DNA from: Cordia subcordata
Taxonomy: Eukaryota > Streptophyta > Magnoliopsida > Boraginales > Cordiaceae
Direction of reading: 5' to 3'
Length of the DNA stretch: 64,000 nt
Assembly (NCBI GenBank): GCA_028554755.1
Contig: JAPTOF010000016.1
Span: forward strand, 2,765,001 to 2,829,000
Part shown: one piece after another, positions 37,201 to 47,868 of the stretch
How the letters are laid out: every line of letters starts with the position of its first letter
How positions within the stretch are numbered: position 1 is the stretch's first letter
The notes under the pieces: generated by a model
Seen by the model: the letters and a program-made list of their open reading frames with translations, nothing else
Database searches by the model: none
What the model was told of the DNA's origin: nothing
Translations under genes and position numbers: made by a program

Positions 37201-37290
37201 GGTTTGAACATCTGCAAAGATAGAGGGATTCAAAAAATTTGGGTCGAAATGGATGCTAAACTTGTTGTTGACTGGATACAAAAGGGGTGA
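34262..37290 (+). pseudogene. LINE ORF2-type reverse transcriptase/RNase H remnant
   Basis: This is the main coding part of the LINE. The RT begins with a fingers region (DGFS...IP.A.T.T.I.LIPK, 34298-34440), is cut in motif A by a solo LTR, and resumes at 35165 with RT motifs B (RQGDP) and C (YADD). An in-frame stop follows at 35418-35420 and others come later. The frame is further broken downstream, and the RNase H domain is cut at 37290. In life this enzyme would copy LINE RNA at a nicked target; here it cannot be made. Confidence 0.85.
34682..35159 (+). mobile_element. Solo LTR (478 bp) inside the LINE reverse transcriptase
   Basis: The block starts TGTTGGG and ends CCCAACA, with TG...CA ends and 7-bp inverted termini. 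It is flanked by the perfect 5-bp direct repeat GATAT (34677-34681 and 35160-35164). It has LTR-like content, including 'ttttaacgtggttcggcc', 'cctacgtccacg' and a TATA-like 'tttatataac' at 34980. Removing the LTR and one GATAT leaves the LINE reading frame uninterrupted across RT motif A, which confirms the ends to the base. No internal retrotransposon sequence remains, so it is a solo LTR. Confidence 0.93.
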
Positions 37291-37293
37291 TAA

Positions 37294-37452
37294 TGTAGAA
37301 ACCTTTTTGAATTACAACTCTTTTGTAGGTGCCTATTTGTATGTAATACTTAGCTAGGACTCTCACTATATTCTTATCATCTCATCTCTATATAACCTCT
37401 GTATGTATCATCAAGTAATATATAGAAATCATTTCCGTACTCAATGCTTTCA
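37294..37452 (+). repeat. Copia-like 5' LTR
   Basis: It starts TGTAGAAACC and ends GCTTTCA, with the primer-site-like TGGTATCA directly behind it. At 159 bp it is short for a Copia LTR. It holds a TATA-like 'tctatataacc' near 37387. It is called an LTR because of its ends and its place before the primer site and gag; no second copy is in the window. Confidence 0.6.
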
Positions 37453-37505
37453 TGGTATCACGAGACTAAGGTTTACATCAAACACCTTCTTTGCATTCCT
37501 ACTTC

Positions 37506-37925
37506 ATGGCTGCTTCTTCTGCGTTTTCTCTACCCTTCTTTAACGTCAAAATCTACGTCACTATTACCTTAGATTACACCAACTATTTGACGTGGAAAGA
37601 TCAAATATTAGCCTTTTTCACGTTCACTAGGTTGCTTGGGTACATAGATAGGACTATCACTAAACCTGCTACTTCATCCCAGCCGACGGACTCCACTTCT
37701 CCTTCATCAACCACAACAATTGATACTTCAACCTCTTCCACTCTATCTCTTGAGGAGTGGACACGGTATGACATGTTCATGAAATCCTGTATCACAGCAA
37801 CGCTCTCTGAACATGTTGCCCATCAAGTTTTGGGTCAGAAATCAGCAAGGGATCTATGGTTATTCTTGGAAGAATCCTTCTTGCAGCAATCTATTGCCGG
37901 AAAATCTCAGCTTCAAATAAACTAA
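37506..37925 (+). pseudogene. Copia-type gag N-terminal fragment
   Basis: The frame starts at an ATG 54 bases after the LTR and gives 139 residues. The pattern LDYTNYLTWKDQI near the start and later 'ARDLWLFLEESF' are typical of the gag (UBN2-type) region of plant Ty1-Copia elements, which forms the capsid. It has a Ser/Thr/Pro-rich linker in the middle. It stops at residue 139, long before the zinc knuckle, protease or integrase, so only a fragment remains. Confidence 0.8.
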
Positions 37926-39343
37926 TATCTTCTCTATAAGCTTAAGCTTTTAGATGAGGTGGTAACTTCAAAATGGTATCAGAGCCTGAAAGCCAAATAG
38001 CACAGGTTCGAAACTCACTGCTATTTAAAAAATATTAAATTGTCTACAAGCTCTAAACAAAATACGCTGCATTTAAAGGAGCGTGTTAATATAATAAATA
38101 AATAAACCAATATCCTCTCTACAAACTTAAACTTTTAGATTAGGTGGGGTGAAAGAAAACCTGGCATGTTTGTAATGACCTTTACAAAATTAAAGAGCTT
38201 CTTGTAACTTTAACTCAAAACTCACACACATCTCTGCAAGGAGGCTAATTCAGCAACAGATCTGCTTGCAAACCAAGGAGCTTTCTCTACAGGACTAAAG
38301 ATCATCAATGAAGCTGGTCAAATCAGAGTAGACCAAATGATTTTTTCATACTTCAGTGCCAAAAAGGTTGGAATTAGCTGATTTGTTTTTCTTTCTTTTG
38401 CTGTGTAAGGGAAGTAGTACTTCCTTAATTTTTACTTTCTTAGTTTATCCTTGTGTTATATCCATCACTTATTAGTACTAAGGGATGTTAGGAACTGCAT
38501 TTGCATTTAGCTTGTTAGGTTGTATTCTGTTAGAAAGTTGGAATGTCAACTATCCATGCGTAGAAGTAGACAGAGGGTATCAGCTATTTGTCGCCCCTCT
38601 TCCATGTATTTGGCTTGCATTTTAATAAAATCCAGGGAGAAGAACCTACCCTTCCACCAAAAAAAAAAAAGCTAGCCACAACAGGCTCTTCATTCCAAAC
38701 CACTAAGGGCTAGTTTTGCATTGTTGTTATAATTTACTATTATTGTTTTAAAAAGCATTGAATTTAAACAAGTTGTTTAAAAAAAAATATTTTAGTTGTT
38801 TGGTAAAATTGATGTGCTACAGAAGAACAGTCTGCAATTTTTTTGGTTAAAATTGCTTTTTGAAGTGATATTATTTATTTATTTATTTGATTTGAATATT
38901 TAAGTTTCTTTTTTTAGTTTTTACATTTTTTATAATTTTTTAATGTTTAAAATTTTAACTTTTCATTGTTTAGCTTTAAATTTTTAATTCCACAGTCGAG
39001 AATACCCCCTCTTTCGTCCATTCCGTCCCGAAGAGTAACTAATACCAATTTAGTCACGTTTTCATGTTCCAATTGAACACTTTCCATTTTTAATTTTTTA
39101 AAAATTTTTAATTTGTTTAAGTAATACGTTGAACTTTAATCATAAATGAATATGTTATAATTAATAAATAGTATACATATAAGTGTTGTTTGAAAAAAAA
39201 GCAACGTGATCAATACCTTTTCAAAACTTCATTTTGAGCCTCTTGAAATTCAATTTTTTCCATAATCAAATACCTTATACACTTTTTTTTTTGAAATATA
39301 TATGGTTTTTAACTGTTGGACCTCAATTCCAAAGAGGCTCCAA

Positions 39344-39574
39344 GGGTCTATTTGGATTAACTTTAAAAAATACTTTTTTTCTTGAAAAAACATTATTCTT
39401 TTTGCAATAACAATTTGGTTTACCTTCTAAAAAAGCTAAAATTCTTTAAAAAAAAAAAAAAGCTCATTTACAAATTTTTTTAGAAGTCAAAATTTTTAGC
39501 TTTTTTAAAAAATACTTTTTTAAAAAAAAATTGTTAGAAAAATACTTTTAAAAAAAATTAATTCAAACAAGCCC
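39344..39574. mobile_element. Tourist-like MITE, 231 bp
   Basis: It starts GGGTCTATTTGGATT and ends ATTCAAACAAGCCC, imperfect inverted ends of the G-G-G-C-x-x-G-T-T-T-G-G-A-T-T family that recurs through the 39-54 kb region. The interior is rich in A and T runs. Flanks are CAA and TAA, a possible but imperfect 3-bp duplication. Confidence 0.65.
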
Positions 39575-40112
39575 TAACTATCACTATTTTATCCTTTAAA
39601 GGGATTGGACTCCACCAAGAGCATAATGATAGGTTATTAAATTTTGAAAGATCAGATGTATCTATTCAAAAGTATACGCGTACGTCACGCCCTACCGGTC
39701 TTGATTGGCCTGTGCGAAAATTCTTACTATAAGGCGTATTTGGTAGTCATGACTCAGTAAAAATTGCTTCAAAAGAGGTTGAAAGTGATGACAGGGATAA
39801 ACAAAATTAAAATAGGGAAAGAGCAACATAGTATTACAGGTTAAAAAACATACTATTCAAGAGGATTAGGTGAAGCAGATTTGTATCATATTCATATCCT
39901 AACAAAACAAACCACATGGCTCTTGGAACACAACTTCACCTGCTTACATTAATACGCCAAAAATGATGAAATCTAAGCAAACATGATTAAGAAAAGTTAA
40001 AAGGAGGTGGCTGGCAACAAAACAATCAATTTTTATGTAGACCTCAGGACTGGAGCTCATGATATACTTTGAGTGGATGATATAGTTTGAGTGGTTGAGA
40101 CTACTTTCCCTC

Positions 40113-40550
40113 AGGGTGTGTTTCGATTGGAGGGAAAATTTTAATACAGGAAAGGAAAGGAAAGGATTATAAAAGAAATGGGTAATTTATGTTTGGATTA
40201 GAATTTTTTTGTAAGGAAAAAGAACATAAAAGATTATGAGTATCTTGTGTTTGGCTAGGAAGAAAATGGAAGGAAGGGATAAATTTTATATTTTAATAGA
40301 CATTTATACCCTTTATTACTTTTATATTTAAGCATAAAAAAGAGTAAAAAAGTCATTACAGCAAAAAAGAATCCTCTCTCTCTTTCCTCCCAATTTGGGA
40401 GGATTAATATTAAAAGAGACGAGGGGGATTGGTCCAATCCCCTCTTAACCCCACCCCACCAAATCCTTTTTACCTAAACAAGGAAAAGGATTCATAAATC
40501 CTTCCTAATCCATTCCCTTCCCCCCATTTCCCTCAATCCAAACACAGGGT
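40113..40550. mobile_element. MITE-like element with TGTGTTT.GATTG ends, about 440 bp
   Basis: The left end (agggtgtgtttcgattggag) and the inverted right end (accctgtgtttggattgagg) match over about 22 bases and continue GGAAA. The interior has purine-rich (40140-40280) and pyrimidine-rich (40370-40530) halves, so the whole could fold back. It is non-coding. Confidence 0.7.
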
Positions 40551-41649
40551 TAGTGAGTTCTGAATGCTATGAAAGGTGGCTAGCTGGTGGGTTTGGGGGT
40601 CAGGGTTTTAATAAATTTTTTTTGAAAAAAAGAAAAGACCTAATTAAAGACCACCTTCATTGTAGGTGTGTGTCTATGTGAACGAATATTCTGCAGTCAC
40701 TTCCACATGCACCCCTCCCTTGCGGACACTTCGAAACGTGTTCACTCTCTTTATGTATTCTTCTCTTTTTCTTAGATTTTGGACCATCCATTCACATCAC
40801 CAATTGTTGTTCTCAATCTTGCTGTGGTGGACTTTTGGTATCTCCAATGAATATCTATTTATCTTCTTTGTCAAACTTCAATTGATCAAAGTGGACTAGA
40901 ATCAGCTCTCAAAGTAATACTAATAGTTTTGGTTGCTATCTAAACCCAGAAAAATTTTCAACATCCAGCTGTCAATGAGTGAGTGGCTTGTGAGCTTCAT
41001 GCGTGGCTCTTATAATCCGTGTACACGTGATTGTCTGGGTTTGGGATGCGTCTCCAATAATTTGCTATTGTTTGGTTGCTGATTGATAAGATTTTTCTCT
41101 TTCTACACACACTTGCTCATCAAGAGACCATGAGGTATTGTCCTGCCTACTGGCGACATGATTGGTAGGAAAAAAAAAAAGATGAATTTGTCCTTAAAAG
41201 GCGTCTCAAAAGATAAAAAAGATAGAGATTTATAGATCACTTAGTTTTTCATTCTTGGGTAATGTAAGAGTGCTAACTCTATATTAGGAATGATCTAAAT
41301 CAAATTTTATTATTTCTTTCATTATAAATTTATGGAGTAGACCTAATGATGATAAGGTGATTAATTTCTTAGGTCCTTGTGACGAGTTTTTCTAACAAAA
41401 ATCATGAGTAATCTTACTTCTAATAATTCATATATTACCTATGTGGTTTCCTTCGCCGTCAAATTAGATAATCCTATAATTAGCACTACCTTTTGGTAAT
41501 GGAAACTCCCATAATTAGCACAACTTTTGGTTATAGAAACTATGGTCTCAATTTAAAGCATTTTTAAAAATTTTTTAGAAAGACCTCTAAGATATCATGA
41601 GGAAATTAATAGATTAGAGATCAAAGTACCAATTATGAAGTCCAATAGA

Positions 41650-41665
41650 GGGGGGGGGGGGGGGG
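41650..41665 (+). repeat. Poly-G tract of 16
   Basis: An uninterrupted run of G in AT-rich DNA. Such runs are rare in plant DNA and are prone to length error in sequencing. Confidence 0.8.
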
Positions 41666-42319
41666 AAGCAATCGCGGCCCTTTAAAAATTAAGCACATAG
41701 AACCTTGGAGTTATAGATTCTAGCAGAGTCGAAATACTAGTTTGTCATAATTTTAAGCTTGATCAATTAATTTAAAATATTTAAACTCATTAATAATAGT
41801 AGATGATCTAATTATCATTACATGTACAACGGGATGTTACACCTAGCTTCTAAAGTATGGTTTTGATTCTCAGAGTGTTTGATGTTCTCTTAAAATAATA
41901 TCATGTAAATTTAGCTTAGACCTTTTAAATTATTTGAAAAACTAAAGGAGAGAAGCACGGTTTTAAAGTTAAAATGAGTTTATCTTGAAATTAAATCATG
42001 CTAGACCATAATTTATCGTGAAATTAAATTATGTTTGACCATAAACCCATGTTTAGGATGGAGTAGGAAGAATTTAACAATTTTCGGTCTTCTAATACCA
42101 AACAACATATGAAAAAAGATTCAATAGTGACAAATTATTGAAATCAATTTGTTGTAAAATAATGCATAAGGTTACAACAATAGGAGAGAATCGAAATCCA
42201 ATAGCGATTAAATTGATATTCTCACCGTGGATCTATCATGTCCAAATACAGACATGCAAGGGGGGACTGCTACACAGAAACAGTGAAATGCCAAAACACT
42301 GAAGCAGTTGGGAGAGAGG

Positions 42320-42393
42320 ACGTGGCACGTGAGTGCACGAATATTCCCAGCCCCTCATTTTGCCGGCGAATATTCCACGCTGGCATCCACGTG
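42320..42393. promoter_or_regulatory. Island with two G-boxes and two GAATATTC palindromes
   Basis: ACGTGGC (42320-42326) overlaps CACGTG (42326-42331); a second CACGTG lies at 42388-42393. Between them GAATATTC occurs twice (42339-42346 and 42368-42375), with starts 29 bases apart. CACGTG is the core bound by bZIP and bHLH factors; GAATATTC fits both the P1BS consensus GNATATNC of PHR/MYB-CC factors and a minimal heat-shock GAAnnTTC pair. The island is about 1.6 kb upstream of the PHL11-like start. A TATA-like AT-rich stretch follows at 42505-42525, but no gene start is evident there. Confidence 0.45.
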
Positions 42394-43888
42394 TCGTTTT
42401 CCCTTTGCTCCACTACTCTTCCCCGTCCGATCCTCCTGGTTGTCTAAATTCTTTTACAAAAATCAAACAATCCGACGGTTCATAATGCAAGATCTCGTCC
42501 GCATAAATATAGTTTATATATATTTTTTAATTAAAGTATTCTTTTTTGGGCTAATCATGTCTCTTCGGATTCGTCGCCGAATTTTCCTCGCCCGTGTTTC
42601 ATTCTTTCGTTCATAGTCACAACACACATACCATGCCGACCTTAAAGATAAAGATAAACAATAATAACATAAATTTTAGGCATAAAAAATAATTGAGGAA
42701 AAGTACAAGGAAAATTGCAAAATAATCCTTTAAGTTTATCAATGATCCTCTTCGGTCCTAGATTTTTATTACTAAAATTTTATAGTCCATTGAGCTTTCA
42801 CACTAGCTCCCACGGGATTGAATTTTGAAGTCATGAAGTTCTATTTAGATTCTTACAAATTACCATAGAGTTATTTTTATTTCTACCATAGTTAATTTTA
42901 TTTACAATCTAATAAATATTTATGGAGACAAGTTAATAAATATTTATTGAGTCCTCCAAATTTGGTGGTAAAATTAACATCTGAAACATTATGCTGATAT
43001 TTTTCCAAAGTGATGTAAAATTAAATAATATAATGTGGTAATTCTTGTAAGTAATTAAGATCACCAAGGTACGTAGTACAATAAATCAATTTATTTACGT
43101 AAATCATAGAGAGGTAATCTTGAGAGTTTCTAATTGAATCGCATAATTTTCTTTTTCTTCTTTGTTTGGATACAAAGAGAGACTAAGTAGTGATTATTAA
43201 CTGATTATCTTAAGGATATTTCACTCCCTTTGTCCATCTCTTAAAAGAGTTAAGAGTAAGCAATGATAAAGGGTGGTGTCTATAGTTAATTTGACATCCA
43301 AATGGTTGAAATGAGAGAAATTTGAGAAATACATTAGCTAATGCTTATCAACTAAAGCTTGCGAACCCAAATTTTCCAAACCATATACTAAAATAGACTA
43401 TGGTCCAAATCAAAATCTTTATTTTAGTTCAAATAGTTAAAACTCTCTCTTACAGGTGTGAGGGCTTAGGTTCAATTCTACAGGGGTAGGGGTAGGGGTT
43501 TAACAAAAAAAATAAAAAAAAAAGTAACCAAAAAAAAAAAGGGGTTAATTACAGACTAAAATGTGATTTCCTCGAAAGTTGAAGGACTATACCTGCAATT
43601 TAGCCAGAAAAGAAGTGAAACTACACGTACACGTTACATACATACACATATATAATATATTGCATAGATATATAGAAAGATTCTGTTCCATGAACAGAAA
43701 CGAAAGAGTTGAAATCTTCGGAATAACAGTACTTTGCTACTCTGATTACGCACTTTTCATTCATTCCCATATGATTATCTCTTTGTGTGTGTATGTGATA
43801 CAAAGCTTTGCATGCTTATCACTTCGACACATTCTTCTTGATACCAACCCTTACAACTCACATTAAACTATATCACCAGCTTTTTACA

Positions 43889-43896
43889 GTATAAAT
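43889..43896 (+). promoter_or_regulatory. TATA-like box of the PHL11-like gene
   Basis: The sequence gTATAAAT lies about 126 bases upstream of the ATG at 44022, followed by a pyrimidine-rich stretch (43905-43960) typical of plant leaders. Positional evidence only. Confidence 0.45.
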
Positions 43897-44021
43897 TTCT
43901 TTATATTTTCCCTTTTTTCTTTTTGGCTTTCTCACTCTCGTCTCCATTGTTCTCTTTGATTCTTTGAAGAAGAATATAGAGAAAGATAAATAGAAAATTT
44001 TAAGTGTTTTAAGTGGTGGTG

Positions 44022-44264
44022 ATGGAGAGAATTATGTATGATGCTGGTGGTGGTTATGGATATGAGAGTGTTGGGAGTGGAAGTGGACATGGCGGCGTCG
44101 GCGGTGTCGGTGGCGGAGGTGGTGGGGTGGTGATGACAAGGGATCCAAAGCCGAGGCTGAGGTGGACTGTTGATCTTCATGACCGCTTTGTTGATGCTGT
44201 CACCAAGCTTGGCGGCCCCGACAGTGAGTTTAACATTTTCCACTTCTCCATACCTTAAAAATTA

Positions 44265-44311
<47 letters not shown>

Positions 44312-47300
44312 TGTATGTATAAAAGAATTATTCGTTTTAGTTGTGTAATTATTTGCCAACGTGTTAAGTATTTGCTTAATGTTGTAAAATGGCTTGGTCA
44401 CAACTTTTACTACCAAGGGGAGTGGCATTTTAGCTTTGTGCATACTTTCTGTCTACCTTATAATTACTTATCAAATAGTAATTAAATATGAAAATGAGTG
44501 ATCAAATTTTATGGTTTATTTAACTTTTTAAATTTAGCCAAAACTATTAGGATAAGACTGGATTTTATTTATTTTGGTTTAAGTGTATGATTCTTTCATT
44601 AATAATCAAGTTATGGGAAGATCTACACTACCAAAAAAAGATGAGAACTATATGTCTATTGTTAGTGTTTCTCTATTTGTTACATTTCAGAATCAGAGGC
44701 CGAAAGGTCTGGTGGTATGGTATCCTATTTGCCTTAAACGTAAGAGGTCTTGATATTAATTTTCGTGAGCACAAGAATTGTATTATCAGCCTTTGACTCC
44801 CAAAATTAGTATATATGATCTAATTCTGTTGTCCTGTTGTAGTTTGGTTCGTAACTTTAAGAACAGAATATTCTGATTTTTCAGACTTTGGCAGACTTTT
44901 TACAACTCAGAATTTCTAAGGTTTCTAACATGAGAATAACAAGCTTTTGCTTTTCCAATAACATTAGTTAGGATATATATGATTTTGGTGAGGATGAGTC
45001 AACTATTAGTTTCGTCTGACTTAATTTCTTTCCTTCTTTACTTGTCCCAAATTGTAGTTCAATTCTTTTCCTTTTTTTTTCTTGGAAGAGGTAGTATAAT
45101 GTATCTCGGCTTGAGAAAAAAATGAATCATGAAACTGAGAGGATAATTTTAGAGCTCGATTGGATTTTTTTTTTTTCAAATCATTTTTTCTAAATCGTTT
45201 AGAAAAAGTACTTTTTTCGAGAAGGACTTGTGAAGAAAGTTGAAATTAAACTTTATTAGAGTTTTAAACTTTTTTTTTTTTAATTCAATTCAAATATTTA
45301 TTGCAAAAAGATGTACTACTTTTTTGAAAAAAAAAAAAGAGCCAATCCGAATAGGCCTTTACCCTGCTAACGGCTTTGAATGACCTAACCTGGTTTGTGA
45401 CTCCTTTTATGCTAAGCTAAATAAAGACTATAAACAAATTTAAAGTGGCTCATTGATCCATAGTTGGATTAATTGATCGAAAGACTATAAAGAATTTATA
45501 GTGATTCATACCGTGCATTTAATTTTTTTAAAAGGACCTAAAATTTAGCAGAGTATTTTTATCTTTTTTTTTTTTTCCGCTACTGGTCAAATTAGTTGTC
45601 TAGGTCTTAGCTTATGACTTAAAGTCAAGCTTTTCATTTATTATCTGTTTGTCACGCTTAATAATGGAAGGATTAACTTGAAAAAAATAAATAATACAAT
45701 GTGAATGTCATCCATGTTGTGTATTCTGTGTGCAACTAGTGATTCATTTTGTGTTATCCACCTCAATTATCGTAAATTGTATCTGTACTGCAAACTCATA
45801 TTCAAGAGAAGGCCTTAATTTGCAGAAGCGACTCCCAAATCTGTTCTACGACTAATGGGATTGAAGGGCTTGACGCTGTACCATCTGAAGAGCCATTTAC
45901 AGGTGAAATTTCAATTACGGACTTCTATTTGGATTTGGATCCCTGCTCGTGACTTGATCCAATGTTGTTAGAGAAATTTAATGATGGTGAACTGTCAAAA
46001 TCATCTCATCATAACCGCATCATCAGCTCATCATCATTGGATAATGTTATAGGGGGATCCAATCCCCTTCTGTTTTGCTATACATCTTTTTAGGTGAAAA
46101 TCTGCTAAAATAATTTTATAATGTGCAGAAATATAGACTTGGACAGCAGGCCAAGAAACAGAGTGCTGCTGAAGAAATTAAAGAGAGTAGAAGTTAGTTC
46201 AGACTAAAAGTATTTGAAGTCTCGTTACTTATCAGTTTGGATACATATCCAAGAAACCATTTAGTTTAACATTACGGCTAAATTACTCCAATCGTCCTTT
46301 ATCTTTTTTACTAGTATCAAGATTATCCATTATCTTTCGTTTGTGACAAATTAGGGCTCGTTTGGATTGATTTTTTTCAAAAGTGTTTTTTTTAACAACT
46401 TTCGAAAAGTAGCTTTTTTTGAGAAGTTGAAAATTCTAGTTTTTTAAAAAAAGTTGTATTTAAGTTTTTTTCAGAGTTTCAGCTTTTTTGAAAGTTAAAT
46501 CAAATAGTTATTGCAATTTTAATGTAATTTTTTCAGGAAAAAAATTGTTTTTTCGGGAAAAAAATTATTTTTTCCTGAAAAAAAACCACTCCAAACAGGC
46601 CCTTAGTCCTATAACTAATAGCTTTATGTTGCTGTTAGTCCAAACTCTACTTTCTAATAGAAAACACATTAAGTCTCACGTGAAGGTTATGATTTAGCCT
46701 CCAAAAAAAAGAGCAAATCTACGATTCATGTGAGACTTAACATGTTTCTTAACAAAAAGTAGAGCTATTAGTTGTGGACTGATTTGTCACAAAGGAAAGA
46801 CAGGGATAAGATTGTTACGAGTGACAAAAATAATGGATAATTGGTGTAATTTACCCTGAGATTACTGAATGCACTGAATATTATGCGTCTTTTCATGCCT
46901 TCGCTTCACTTTTTCACCAAGCTCGTTTTATTAAACTTCTCTCAGGGGATTCTGGTGGACAGTACAACCTGAATTCTTCAAATTTGGGTACTAATTCTTC
47001 AAGAATCAGCAGCGAGCAAGAGTGTGTATCAAAAATGTCCGCGTATGATCTATCGTTTCTCTTTATTTTCAATCTTCCTCTCCATACTTGTATCTACCCG
47101 AAGTTGGTAGGAAGCATTGTACTGCTTGATTGACCTGTTCGATGTCTAGCAACTATCTGTACGGTTGTCAATACATTTTCGTGCATTCCATGATAATTGA
47201 AGTTGGCTATGCACCTCATCTGATTAATTTATTTTCTTCTTAATTAGGAATCCTGGTGCGCTGAACAGAAAATTACCGATCTCAGAGGCGCTGAGGCATC

Positions 47301-47868
47301 AGATTGAAGTGCAGAAACAATTACAGGAGCAGCTTGAGGTATGCTTCAACTCTTTGAAGTCATATAACATAATATTAGCTTTACTTTTAGCCCTATTTTT
47401 TTTGTTGCTCACCAATCTTTTGCTGGTTTCTAAGGTACATTTTCAGTGCCAAAATGATTAGCTTTTCTTCAAATACAGGTGCAAAAGAAGTTACAGATGA
47501 GAATCGAGGCGCAAGGGAAGTACTTGCAAGCGATACTAGAGAAAGCTCAGAAAAGCCTGTCACTTGATATGAACTGTCCTGGTAACCTGGAAGCAACAAG
47601 AGGTCGGCTAACCGACTTCAACTTGGCTCTCTCAAGCTTCATTGACAACATAAATGGAGAAGGGATTAACGGAATCATCAGGGACAAGAGCGCAACGAAT
47701 GATATTGATAGTAAAGCATCTGCTTCCAACTACATGGGAGAGGAAGACAAAGCAAATACCAAGGTTAAGCTTGAAGGTGCTTCTGTTAATTTTGATTTAA
47801 ATAGCTATGACTTCATTGGCACAAATGGAACTGTGTTGGAAACAAAAGCACTTGGAAATAACTTATAA
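44022..47868 (+). CDS. PHL11: MYB-CC transcription factor, closest to PHL11, six exons
   Basis: Exons: 44022-44223, 45826-45902, 46129-46192, 46946-47042, 47248-47338, 47479-47868; total 921 nt, 306 residues. A Gly-rich N-terminus (residues 9-35) precedes the MYB domain at about 43-98 (KPRLRWT.DLHDRF.DAV, then LKGLTLYHLKSHLQKYRLG), which binds DNA. The MYB-CC coiled coil is at about 155-205 (ISEALRHQIEVQ, LQMRIEAQGKYLQ), used for dimer formation. The C-terminus ends with FDLNSYDF. The MER.M start, the Gly-rich leader and the FDLN tail match PHL11 better than PHR1, PHL1 or PHL2, from memory of those proteins. PHR/PHL factors bind P1BS sites in phosphate-response genes; the exact role of PHL11 is little known. 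The ATG at 44022 is the first in frame; a GTG lies 9 bases upstream. Introns hold MITEs and a microsatellite. Confidence 0.93.
44264..44320 (+). repeat. Compound (AT)n-(GTAT)n microsatellite in PHL11-like intron 1
   Basis: About ten AT units are followed by nine GTAT units. It lies about 40 bases after the donor site of exon 1. Such tracts are usually polymorphic between individuals. Confidence 0.9.
45152..45358. mobile_element. Tourist-like MITE, 207 bp, in PHL11-like intron 1
   Basis: It starts GAGCTCGATTGGATT and ends AATCCGAATAGGCCT, and is flanked by TTA at 45149-45151 and 45359-45361. Ends and 3-bp TTA duplication fit PIF/Harbinger (Tourist) MITEs. The interior has long T and A runs. 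Confidence 0.75.
46276..46856. mobile_element. Long-TIR foldback element in PHL11-like intron 3, split by a MITE
   Basis: The left arm begins GGCTAAATTACTCCAAT and the inverted right arm begins GGGTAAATTACACCAAT. The match continues through 'tttgtgacaaat', 'aactaatagct' and 'ttaagtctcac', giving arms of nearly 200 bases once the MITE at 46354-46602 is left out of the left arm. The element is non-coding with almost no loop. The long arms suggest a MULE-like or foldback element; a target duplication was not certain. Confidence 0.75.
46354..46602. mobile_element. Tourist-like MITE, 249 bp, nested in the foldback element
   Basis: It starts GGGCTCGTTTGGATTG and ends CTCCAAACAGGCCC, with TTA on both sides (46351-46353 and 46603-46605). 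When it is left out, the left arm of the host element matches the right arm across the join, which proves both ends. Confidence 0.88.

Larger units (their letters stand above)
37291..38145 (+). mobile_element. 855-bp insertion in the LINE RNase H, carrying a Copia 5' end
   Basis: The direct repeat GGGGTGA occurs at 37284-37290 and 38146-38152, and the LINE RNase H frame phase is kept when the material between is left out. Inside are an LTR-like block (37294-37452), a primer-site-like TGGTATCA (37453-37460), a Copia gag start (37506-37925), then a stretch bounded by two 42-bp near-repeats (37921-37962 and 38106-38147) that holds TGGTATCAGAGC (37974-37985) and a B-box-like ggttcgaaac (38005-38014). 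No right-hand LTR copy is visible, so the block is a truncated or composite element. A 7-bp duplication is longer than Copia's usual 5, so the insertion mechanism is open. Confidence 0.65.
33580..38670 (+). mobile_element. Degenerate LINE (non-LTR retrotransposon) with nested insertions
   Basis: LINE coding content can be followed from about 33620 to 38360 in shifting frames: a pre-RT region (33625-33710 and from 33865), reverse transcriptase (34280-35690, with KAYDRIEW at 35167-35192, GLRQGDPLSPSLF and YADD), a zf-RVT-like region (36480-36700, CWKLLNNWLP), and RNase H (NIDGS near 37052, then EANSATDLLANQ near 38245). The 3' end has an AATAAA-type signal and a poly(A) run at 38659-38670. The endonuclease part is absent, so it is 5'-truncated. 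Many stops and frameshifts show it is dead. Three foreign blocks interrupt it (33712-33862, 34682-35159, 37291-38145). Confidence 0.88.
38671..43880. other. Intergenic region between the LINE and the PHL11-like gene
   Basis: About 5.2 kb, mostly AT-rich. It contains two MITE-like elements (39344-39574 and 40113-40550), a 16-G run at 41650-41665 and a G-box/GAATATTC island at 42320-42393, each listed separately. The open frames here (for example 77 codons from 40666) show no recognisable domain. Confidence 0.6.

Noticed and set aside
37974..38014. Possible tRNA gene (TGGTATCAGAGC with a ggttcgaaac box)
   Set aside because: The first word is the complement of the tRNA 3' end, while the second is in sense orientation, and no cloverleaf can be drawn. 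It is a primer-site-like or SINE-like remnant.
42238..42616. Overlapping frames of 69 and 102 codons near the G-box island
   Set aside because: No domain, no introns in phase with a known gene, and they start inside what looks like regulatory DNA.
44280..44440. Tyr/Ile/Thr-repeat frame on the minus strand
   Set aside because: It is the translation of the GTAT microsatellite in PHL11-like intron 1.
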